Under the pieces are notes generated by a model that did not search any database, had not been told where the DNA came from, and saw nothing but the letters and a program-made list of their open reading frames with translations. Source: Rikenellaceae bacterium (GTDB lineage Bacteria; Bacteroidota; Bacteroidia; Bacteroidales; Rikenellaceae). From it: 19,114 nucleotides of DNA. Every line of letters starts with the position of its first letter. The first letter of the stretch is position 1. Positions 13,037 through 19,114 of the stretch are shown one piece after another. Made by a program: the position numbers and the translations under genes. The stretch covers positions 1-19,114 of the forward strand of contig JAJBVQ010000122.1 of NCBI GenBank assembly GCA_020859745.1. Direction: 5' to 3'.

Positions 13037-15547
13037 TTATTTGCTCTGCAACGTCAGCTTCGCCCCCTTCACGCCTGGTGCCGTCGCTTCGAAAACGATC
13101 TCGCCCGGCGTCTCCCCGCTCTGCACGATGGCCGTCAGTTGTCCGCTGAAAAGCTTCATCTGCGGCAGGTGGAACAACTCCAGCGACGCCGGGTTGCCGT
13201 TCGCCGCAGCGCGATAACTCCCCGCCCCTTTGACCCGGAAACTGATCTGGCGCGTATCGTCCGGGCACAGGTTCCCGTCCTTGTCCACCACCCGCACGTT
13301 GATGAACGACAGGTCTTTGCCGGTCGCATCCAGCACAGTCCGGTCGGCTGTCAATTCGATATGGTGAGGTTTGCCCGCCGTATGTATCTCCTGTTCGGCC
13401 ACCGCTTTGCCGGTCGAATCGTAGGCCACGACCTTCAGCGTCCCAGGCTCGTACCGGGTGTCCATCCACATCAGCCGGTAACGTTTCTGGCGCTCGAACG
13501 ACTTCTGCGCCTCCGGGGTGTACGACCCTTCGAGTTTCACATCTTTGTCCTTCGCACGGATACCCTGGCTCATCCCGTTGATGAACAGTTCGGCCATCGG
13601 GTAATTGGTATAGACGAACACCGGGATGGTATCCCCGATACGTTCCTCCGGCCACGTCCAGTGCGGCAGGATATGCAGCGTCTCCTGAGTCGGATTCCAG
13701 TGGCTGCGGTAGAGGTAATAGCGGTCTTTCGGTATCCCCGCCAGATCGACGATCCCGAACAGCGAACTGTGGCTCGGCCAATTCGTATAGTACGGCGTCG
13801 GCTCGCCCAGGTAGTCGAAGCCCGTCCAGACGAACTCCCCGATCGCATACGGCAAATCCTCGTGCTGGATGAAATCGTCCTCCGGCAGGTTCGACCAACC
13901 GCAGTGCTCCACATCATAGGAAGAGGCCTGATGGTCCGGGTAGGTCTTCATCGCCGCCCGCACCACCGGGAATTTGTAGACCCCGCGCGAGCTGACCGTC
14001 GAAGCCGTCTCGGTGCCCAGAATGATCTGCTGCGGCAGCTTGCGGTAGTCCTCCGGATACATGAACGGACGGTAGTTGAACCCCGCCACGTCCATCACCG
14101 CCGCAAAGTTGTTGTTGATGACCGCCCCCGGATTGTCCATCCCCTGCGTCACCGGACGCGTCGGGTCCTCGCGGTGGGCAATGTCCTGCAACCAGCGGGC
14201 GATCTTGGCCCCGTGCTCCATCCCCTGCTCCGGCACCTCGTTACCGATGCACCACATCACCACGCTCGGATTGTTGCGGTAATGGCGGATCACGTTGGTC
14301 AGATCCTTCTCGGCCCAGTCGTCGAACAGGCGGTTGTAGCCATTTTGGCACTTCGGCGATTTCCATTCGTCGAAAGTTTCGACCATCAGCATCATCCCCA
14401 TCTCGTCGCAGGCCCGCACCAGCTCCGGGGCCGGCATATTGTGCGACGTTCGGATCGCATTGGCCCCCATATCCTTCATGATACGCACCTGCCGGCGGAT
14501 GGCCGCATCGTTGACCGCACCGCCCAGCGGCCCGAGGTCGTGGTGGTTACATACCCCTTTGAAAACGGTCTTTTTGCCATTCAGGTAGAACCCGTCGTCG
14601 GGCCGCACCTCGATCGTCCGGATACCGAACGGCGTGCTGTACTCGTCCCTCAGGTCGTTGCCCTCGTAGAGTTTCGACACCGCCGTGTAAAGCTCCGGAT
14701 TGTCCGGACCCCACAGCACCGGATCGTCCACGATCATCTCCTGCGTGAATACGCCTTCGTCGTATTCGCCGAGTTTGGAGGTAACGCCCGTCACCACACG
14801 CCCCGCGCTGTCCAGGATCTCCGTCACCAACCGGTAACGGTTCGGTTCGAAGCCCTCCGGAAGTACCACCTCCGTTTTCAGGTTCACCTTAGCGAAACGG
14901 TCGTTCACCACCGGGGTGGTCACAAAAGTGCCCCACACCGGGATATGCACCCCTTCGTTGACGATCACATGCACGTTGCGGTACAGCCCCGCCCCCGGAT
15001 ACCAGCGCGACGATTCGGGCAGGTTTTCCAATCGCACCGCCAGGACATTATCCATCCCGTCGGCATTCAGATAAGGCGTCACGTCGAAATAGAACGAGTT
15101 GTAGCCATAAGGCCACTCCCCGGCCTTTTTGCCGTTGACCCACACCTGCGCCCCGCTCATCGCCCCGTCGAACTGCACGGTAACGCGTTTATCGTTCTTG
15201 CCGGCGAATTCCGGCACGCTGAATTTCGTCCGGTACCAGCCCGTCCCGACGAACGGCAGGCCGCCGGTGCGTCCGGCGTGTTCGCTCGGCTCCACCTGCC
15301 CGTCCTGCACGATGGCCACGTTTTGCTTGTCGTTATTCGGATTGAACGGCCCGTAGATGGCCCAGTCGTGGGGCACGGTGACCGATTGCCATCCGCGGTC
15401 GTCGTACGTCGGGCCGCTGGACAGCGAATCGTCCGTGCGGGTGAATTTCCAGCCTTTCTCCAACAGGAACTCGCGCCGCACCTGCGCCGAAAGCACACTC
15501 ACGCACAGCAGGCCCGTCGCCAGGAACAGATAACTTCTCTTTCTCAT
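13037..15547 (-). CDS. Secreted glycoside hydrolase family 2 beta-galactosidase
   Basis: 836 residues. The signal peptide is MRKRSYLFLATGLLCVSVLSA, with cleavage near residue 21. Domains in order: sugar-binding jelly roll (about 25-195, with VTVPHDWAIYGPFN and RWYPGAGLYRNV), an Ig-like domain (200-310), the TIM barrel (315-605) and C-terminal Ig-like/DUF4982-type domains (to 836). The barrel holds GVCNHHDLG, RTSHNMP and the acid/base Glu437 in WCIGNEVPE. The likely nucleophile is Glu513 in LGTETAS. The layout fits the Bacteroidota exo-beta-galactosidase type, which removes terminal galactose from host glycans in the periplasm. Other GH2 activities (glucuronidase, mannosidase) are less likely but not excluded. 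It is transcribed alone, away from any SusCD pair. Confidence 0.93.
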   Translation of the reverse strand: MRKRSYLFLATGLLCVSVLSAQVRREFLLEKGWKFTRTDDSLSSGPTYDDRGWQSVTVPHDWAIYGPFNPNNDKQNVAIVQDGQVEPSEHAGRTGGLPFVGTGWYRTKFSVPEFAGKNDKRVTVQFDGAMSGAQVWVNGKKAGEWPYGYNSFYFDVTPYLNADGMDNVLAVRLENLPESSRWYPGAGLYRNVHVIVNEGVHIPVWGTFVTTPVVNDRFAKVNLKTEVVLPEGFEPNRYRLVTEILDSAGRVVTGVTSKLGEYDEGVFTQEMIVDDPVLWGPDNPELYTAVSKLYEGNDLRDEYSTPFGIRTIEVRPDDGFYLNGKKTVFKGVCNHHDLGPLGGAVNDAAIRRQVRIMKDMGANAIRTSHNMPAPELVRACDEMGMMLMVETFDEWKSPKCQNGYNRLFDDWAEKDLTNVIRHYRNNPSVVMWCIGNEVPEQGMEHGAKIARWLQDIAHREDPTRPVTQGMDNPGAVINNNFAAVMDVAGFNYRPFMYPEDYRKLPQQIILGTETASTVSSRGVYKFPVVRAAMKTYPDHQASSYDVEHCGWSNLPEDDFIQHEDLPYAIGEFVWTGFDYLGEPTPYYTNWPSHSSLFGIVDLAGIPKDRYYLYRSHWNPTQETLHILPHWTWPEERIGDTIPVFVYTNYPMAELFINGMSQGIRAKDKDVKLEGSYTPEAQKSFERQKRYRLMWMDTRYEPGTLKVVAYDSTGKAVAEQEIHTAGKPHHIELTADRTVLDATGKDLSFINVRVVDKDGNLCPDDTRQISFRVKGAGSYRAAANGNPASLELFHLPQMKLFSGQLTAIVQSGETPGEIVFEATAPGVKGAKLTLQSK

Positions 15548-15585
15548 TGTAAATATCGTAGGGTTTTATTCGGTTTTCCCGTGGG

Positions 15586-15593
15586 TAAAGATA
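15586..15593 (-). promoter_or_regulatory. Possible -7 box of the beta-galactosidase gene
   Basis: The minus strand reads TATCTTTA, one base off TAnnTTTG, 38 bases before the ATG. No matching -33 TTG was found. Confidence 0.35.
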
Positions 15594-15657
15594 ACAATTT
15601 ATAGTAAAAACGGTCAGGCAGGCATCCTTGGTATAGGCCCGGCCCAACGGAAATAAA

Positions 15658-15689
15658 TTTGCGGGTTCAGGCCGGAATCGCTATCTTCG
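15658..15689 (+). promoter_or_regulatory. Promoter of tRNA-Leu
   Basis: TTTG (15658-15661), 20 bases, then TATCTTCG (15682-15689). The spacing is right and the -7 box has one mismatch. The precursor leader would be about 40 bases. Confidence 0.55.
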
Positions 15690-15734
15690 TGGCGGGGAAT
15701 AAACTGTGCTCAACAAGGGCACGTCGCAAGTTGG

Positions 15735-15817
15735 GCTCCGGTGGTGGAATGGTAGACACGAAGGACTTAAAATCCTTTGGCCATTAGGCTGTGCGGGTTC
15801 AAGTCCCGCCCGGAGTA
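15735..15817 (+). tRNA. tRNA-Leu (anticodon UAA)
   Basis: 83 bases with a full cloverleaf. Acceptor arm GCTCCGG pairs with CCGGAGT (the first pair is G-U). The D arm contains GGTGGAATGGTAGACAC. The anticodon stem AAGGA/TCCTT encloses loop CTTAAAA, giving anticodon TAA. A long variable arm (GGCCATTAGGCTGT region) marks a class II tRNA. The T arm is GCGGG-TTCAAGT-CCCGC. The discriminator base is A, as required for leucine. CCA is not encoded. It reads UUA (and UUG by wobble), rare codons in this GC-rich genome. It has its own promoter and terminator and no adjacent integrase. Confidence 0.96.
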
Positions 15818-15819
15818 CG

Positions 15820-15855
15820 AAATAAGCATGTAATTGACTGATTACATGCTTATTT
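15820..15855 (+). terminator. Terminator of tRNA-Leu
   Basis: AAATAAGCATGTAAT and ATTACATGCTTATTT form a perfect 15-bp stem with loop TGACTG, followed by TCATTTTC. It starts three bases after the tRNA end. Confidence 0.85.
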
Positions 15856-15959
15856 TCATTTTCGACAGGGCTAATTCAGGGTAGTTTGCAAAATTGTGCC
15901 TGTCAGGGATATTACGGCAAGACAGAGCGAATCGTGATGGAGAGATCGGATTAAAATGC

Positions 15960-15967
15960 TATCTTGT
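15960..15967 (+). promoter_or_regulatory. Possible -7 box of the GH84 gene
   Basis: TATCTTGT lies 59 bases before the ATG at 16027 and matches TAnnTTTG with two changes. No -33 TTG is present. Weak. Confidence 0.2.
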
Positions 15968-16026
15968 GCAAAATAAGCCGAGCTCGGGAAGCATCCGGCA
16001 AATTCGCAACACACGATTCATTAAAA

Positions 16027-18585
16027 ATGGCAAAAAAGAGAAATTTACTGACAGCATTGGCCGCCGGCATTCTGATTTGCGGCACCCTTTCGGCCCAGGA
16101 GAACGGTTTCGACCTCTCCTCGCAACGGTCCGAAGCGCAGGATGTCCTGAAAGTGCCCGGGAAAAAACTGGACCACGAAGGACTTATTATCAACCCCACG
16201 CCGCACAACCTGAATATCTATGATGACGGCCCGCTGGACTACTCCGGGGGGATACGGCTGATCGATAAACAGGGGAAATTCTCCAATGACCTCGGGTTCA
16301 TCATCGCCGGGAAAAAAGGCGTGAAACTCACCATAGACTTCGGCCCGGAAGCCGCCGCCAAAGCCGGCGTGAAAGAAGTTTCGGGGGCCTATGCGCTGAG
16401 CATCGGTAAGAAGGGGATCGCCATCACCGGATATGACGAGCGTGGAGCATTCTACGGCATCCAGACGCTCTGGCAGATCGCCGAAAGCCCGATCGCCGAA
16501 AACCTCACACTTCCATATCTGGAGATCAACGACTATCCGGACCTGCCGCTGCGGGGCGTGGTCGAGGGTTTCTACGGTACGCCGTGGCCGCATGAGGTGC
16601 GGCTATCGCTGATCGACTTCTACGGCCGGTTCAAAATGAACAGCTATCTGTACGGCCCCAAAGATGATCCGTACCACAGCTCCCCCAACTGGCGGCTGCC
16701 CTATCCGGAAAAGGAGGCGCAGAATATCCGCGAGCTGGTGGAGGCCTGCAACCGCAACTACGTCGATTTCTTCTGGGCGATCCACCCGGGGCAGGATATC
16801 AAGTGGAACGAAGAGGACTACAACAACCTGGTTCATAAGTTCGAGCTGATGTACGACCTCGGAGTGCGCTCATTCGCGATCTTCTTCGACGACATTTCGG
16901 GCGAAGGAACCAACCCGGTCAAACAAACGGAGCTGCTGAACCGGCTCAACAAAGAGTTCGTGGAGGCGAAGGGGGACGTGAACCCGCTTGTCGTTTGTCC
17001 GACGGACTACACGAAACTGTGGGCCAATCCGACGCCGAAAGGCAGTCTGGTCGTCTACGGCAACACGCTCGACCCGTCGGTCGAGGTGTTCTGGACGGGG
17101 GACGCGGTGTGCACCGACATGACCCGCCAGACGCTGGACTGGGTCAACTCCCGGATCAAGCGGCCGGCTTTCTTCTGGTGGAACTATCCGGTGACGGACT
17201 ACGTGCGCCATATCGTGATGCAGGGGCCGGTCTACGGACTCGACACGACGTTGACGGCCGAGAATGTCAGCGGGCTGGTGAGCAACCCGATGGAGCACGG
17301 CGAGGCGTCGAAACTGGCTTTGTACGGGGTGGCGGACTATACCTGGAATATCGGGGCCTATAACCCGATCGACAACTGGGAGCGCGGGATTGTGGAGCTG
17401 GCGCCGGAGGTGAAGGATGCGTACCGGACGTTCGCGATCCACTCGTGCGACACGGAAACGGGCTACCGCCGGGCCGAGTCGTGGGAAACCGAAACGTTCC
17501 GCATCGGAAATTACACCCCGGAGCAGTACGACGCTTTACTGAAAGAGTTCGAAAAGATCGAAAAGGTTCCGGCCGAGATGGAGGCGAAATGCAAGAATAG
17601 AGAACTGCTCAAGGAGCTGCGCCCGTGGCTGGTCGAATTCGGCAAGCTGGGGACGCGGGGCCGTAAAGCCCTGGAGATCATCAAGCTGTACGAAGCCGGC
17701 GACGATGCGGCGCTATGGGCGGCCTATGTGCAGAACCTGATGAGCGAGGACGACCGCAAGGTTTACAACGCCCACAAGTCGGGAACGATGAAGCTCCAGC
17801 CGTTCTACGAGCATACGATGGACGACATTCTGGCGGCATTCTATACCAAGATCGCCGGAACCGTGCCGGCCTCCTACAAAGGCATCGGCTCGTTCCGCAA
17901 CCTGGCGACTCCGCAGGCAAAACTGATGTTCGACAACGATTCCACGACGTTCTATACGTCCGGGGTGTCGCAGAACGGCAGGAGCTGGATCGGCGCTGAC
18001 CTGGGATGCGTGCGGGAGGTCTCGGAGGTCAATATCCTCCAGGGACGCAACTCGAAAGACGATGTAGATTATTTCGACCATGCGATCCTGGAGTATTCGG
18101 CGGACGGCCATACGTGGCTGCCGCTCACGGATAGCCTCGTGAAACAGTATATTATCCGCTGGACGGGCGATCCGGTGAAGGCGCGGTATGTGCGGCTTAA
18201 GCGACTCAAGTCGTCCAAAACGAACTGGGCCGCTATCCGGTCATTCGAGGTCAATCCGGTCAGTGCGGATAAGCTCGGCTTCCGCATCGATGCGGCGGAT
18301 TCGCTGGCAGAAAAGGCGCTCTATGCTTTCGACCGGAATCCGGGCACTTCTTTTATCAACAGCGGCATACTCTCTTTCGAAATTCCTGCGAATACCACGG
18401 GATATACCCTGCTGCTGAAACCCAGCTCCCCGGCCCAGCCGAAGCTCAGGCAACTCGATGCAAAAGGGACGGTAGTCTCAGAAACGGTCATTGACACGCC
18501 TTTCTTCAAAGTGCAAGTCACTAAGGGCGCGGCGAAAATGGAGTTGGAGGGTGATGTGGAGATCTTCGAAATTATTCCGGAATAG
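16027..18585 (+). CDS. Secreted GH84 beta-N-acetylglucosaminidase (O-GlcNAcase-like) with CBM32-like domain
   Basis: 852 residues from the ATG at 16027; the frame opens at 15964, but the extra 21 residues lack signal features, while MAKKRNLLTALAAGILICGTLSA is a clear signal peptide. Domains: N-terminal GH20b-like alpha/beta domain (about 40-165), GH84 barrel (170-460), a helical region (480-630) and a C-terminal F5/8 type C/CBM32-like domain (about 650-770). The start of the barrel is GVVEGFYGTPWPHE, and the catalytic pair is Asp288-Asp289 in AIFFDDISGEG, equivalent to the DD of the Bacteroides thetaiotaomicron GH84 enzyme. These enzymes use substrate-assisted catalysis through the 2-acetamido group and remove GlcNAc from glycoproteins or mucin. 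Gene is single, ending in a strong bidirectional hairpin. The start choice is well supported. Confidence 0.94.
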   Translation: MAKKRNLLTALAAGILICGTLSAQENGFDLSSQRSEAQDVLKVPGKKLDHEGLIINPTPHNLNIYDDGPLDYSGGIRLIDKQGKFSNDLGFIIAGKKGVKLTIDFGPEAAAKAGVKEVSGAYALSIGKKGIAITGYDERGAFYGIQTLWQIAESPIAENLTLPYLEINDYPDLPLRGVVEGFYGTPWPHEVRLSLIDFYGRFKMNSYLYGPKDDPYHSSPNWRLPYPEKEAQNIRELVEACNRNYVDFFWAIHPGQDIKWNEEDYNNLVHKFELMYDLGVRSFAIFFDDISGEGTNPVKQTELLNRLNKEFVEAKGDVNPLVVCPTDYTKLWANPTPKGSLVVYGNTLDPSVEVFWTGDAVCTDMTRQTLDWVNSRIKRPAFFWWNYPVTDYVRHIVMQGPVYGLDTTLTAENVSGLVSNPMEHGEASKLALYGVADYTWNIGAYNPIDNWERGIVELAPEVKDAYRTFAIHSCDTETGYRRAESWETETFRIGNYTPEQYDALLKEFEKIEKVPAEMEAKCKNRELLKELRPWLVEFGKLGTRGRKALEIIKLYEAGDDAALWAAYVQNLMSEDDRKVYNAHKSGTMKLQPFYEHTMDDILAAFYTKIAGTVPASYKGIGSFRNLATPQAKLMFDNDSTTFYTSGVSQNGRSWIGADLGCVREVSEVNILQGRNSKDDVDYFDHAILEYSADGHTWLPLTDSLVKQYIIRWTGDPVKARYVRLKRLKSSKTNWAAIRSFEVNPVSADKLGFRIDAADSLAEKALYAFDRNPGTSFINSGILSFEIPANTTGYTLLLKPSSPAQPKLRQLDAKGTVVSETVIDTPFFKVQVTKGAAKMELEGDVEIFEIIPE

Positions 18586-18597
18586 TTAAATAGTACT

Positions 18598-18637
18598 AAA
18601 AAAAGAGGCGCTTTCCATGGAAAGCGCCTCTTTTTTT
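18598..18637. terminator. Bidirectional intrinsic terminator between GH84 and the membrane protein gene
   Basis: The stem AAAAAAAGAGGCGCTTTCC pairs with its complement around a two-base AT centre (realistic loop CATG). The T-rich arm on each strand gives seven Ts at the 3' end in both directions. The two genes are convergent, so it can end both transcripts. Confidence 0.9.
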
Positions 18638-18643
18638 ACCCCG

Positions 18644-19060
18644 TCAGGCTTTCCCCAACAGGTCTTTATTGTTCAGGAGCACATTGACGAACAACAGGAT
18701 CGTCAGGATCACGATCAGCCACAATCCCCAGCCCCAAGCCAGACGCCAGATACTCAACAATGTAATGAGCATCACGAAAGCGAGCAGGCAGATGCCGGCC
18801 AGCCGAATGATCGCTTTGACCTTCTCGCTCACACCGCCGAACACGGCAGGAACCGGCAGCAGCAGGAACAGCACGGCGATCAGGATATTGAAAACCAGAT
18901 ACACCGCGACGTTGGCGAAGACCCCTTCCCCCAAAATCGAATACATGCTCACCCCGAAACCGCGCGGCCCGCTGATAATAGGCGCCGCACAAAACAGCAG
19001 GAGCAGAATAAGACCCGCATAAAGGGTCTGCAATTTTTTGTTGGAGAGAAAATCTTTCAT
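18644..19060 (-). CDS. Small four-helix membrane protein of unknown function
   Basis: 138 residues. Four hydrophobic segments are evident: about 12-30 (LYAGLILLLLFCAAPIISG), 48-72, 84-103 and 106-128, with short charged links (VSEKVKAIIR before the third). It opens with MKDFLSNKKLQ and ends with LLNNKDLLGKA, both polar. There is no signal peptide as such, no catalytic motif and no family I recognise. The ATG at 19060 is preceded by an A/T-rich stretch and a CTTTTAA-GT-TTAAAAG palindrome (19064-19079) that may include its promoter. It is convergent with the GH84 gene, and its upstream neighbour lies outside the window. Best annotated as an inner-membrane protein. Confidence 0.8.
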   Translation of the reverse strand: MKDFLSNKKLQTLYAGLILLLLFCAAPIISGPRGFGVSMYSILGEGVFANVAVYLVFNILIAVLFLLLPVPAVFGGVSEKVKAIIRLAGICLLAFVMLITLLSIWRLAWGWGLWLIVILTILLFVNVLLNNKDLLGKA

Positions 19061-19063
19061 TGT

Positions 19064-19079
19064 CTTTTAAGTTTAAAAG
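19064..19079. other. AT-rich palindrome upstream of the membrane protein gene
   Basis: CTTTTAA-GT-TTAAAAG is a perfect 7-bp inverted repeat with a two-base centre, three bases upstream of the ATG. It could be an operator or simply an A-rich ribosome-loading region. Confidence 0.3.
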
Positions 19080-19114
19080 TTAATTATGAATGCACGACCG
19101 GCAGGCCACCGATC

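Noticed and set aside
12870..13898. N-terminal extension of the GIY-YIG frame
   Set aside because: The extension covers the terminator and the 3' end of the GH2 gene in another frame. It also runs past a promoter-like element that fits the ATG at 12869.
13139..15604. Long plus-strand open frame (821 codons) opposite the beta-galactosidase
   Set aside because: It is the antisense shadow of a GH2 gene with intact catalytic motifs. Its translation is rich in Arg, His, Pro and Val, typical of high-GC antisense frames, and shows no domain.
15735..15817. tRNA-Leu as an attachment site of an integrated element
   Set aside because: No integrase gene and no repeat of the tRNA 3' end were seen nearby; the tRNA is followed at once by its own terminator.
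15964..16026. Upstream start for the GH84 enzyme
   Set aside because: It would place 21 polar residues before a clear signal peptide. The ATG at 16027 gives a normal secreted protein.

Overview
The window looks like chromosomal DNA of a GC-rich gut Bacteroidota, probably Alistipes or a relative in the Rikenellaceae (inference). The reasons are Bacteroidota-style promoters (-7 box TAnnTTTG, with a -33 TTG about 19-20 bases upstream in the best cases), a tRNA with no encoded CCA, secreted GH2 and GH84 glycosidases, and a high-GC third codon position throughout. No insertion sequence, phage gene, CRISPR array or rRNA was seen. It is dense (about 15 protein genes plus one tRNA) and has no gene-free stretch over 300 bases.

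Region 1 (1-5410) is a redox/detoxification-like neighbourhood. It holds a 5'-truncated cupin-carboxymuconolactone decarboxylase fusion, an aldo/keto reductase and, convergent with these, an AraC-family regulator. The regulator is divergent from a tightly packed set: secreted alpha/beta hydrolase, sugar/maltose-type O-acetyltransferase and a cysteine-motif FMN reductase. The divergent intergenic region carries two copies of a tandem operator-like element. Each copy is a pair of GTAATCCG half-sites exactly 21 bp apart, the geometry expected for an AraC-type dimer.

Region 2 (5507-11330) holds a membrane-anchored metallophosphoesterase, an overlapping lrgA/lrgB (cidA/cidB-like) pair on the minus strand, gdhA (NADP-type glutamate dehydrogenase) on the plus strand, and poxB (pyruvate oxidase) on the minus strand. 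Long GC-rich hairpins sit between both convergent pairs and probably stop transcription from both sides. The lrgAB plus poxB combination recalls the staphylococcal cidABC operon, here split around gdhA. A possible 56-codon gene starts one base after the poxB stop.

Region 3 (11395-12869) has two unusual minus-strand genes upstream of poxB. One is a serine-recombinase-like protein whose catalytic Ser and Arg positions are substituted but whose C-terminal HTH is kept; it is preceded by a very strong Shine-Dalgarno sequence that is atypical for this phylum. The other is a protein with two GIY-YIG-like domains, each followed by a VRGG motif.

Region 4 (13037-19060) holds a secreted GH2 beta-galactosidase (minus), tRNA-Leu(UAA) with its own promoter and terminator, a secreted GH84 O-GlcNAcase-like enzyme with a C-terminal CBM32-like domain (plus), and a four-helix membrane protein (minus). 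The two glycosidases fit degradation of host mucin or glycoprotein glycans, but they lie outside any visible SusCD-type locus.
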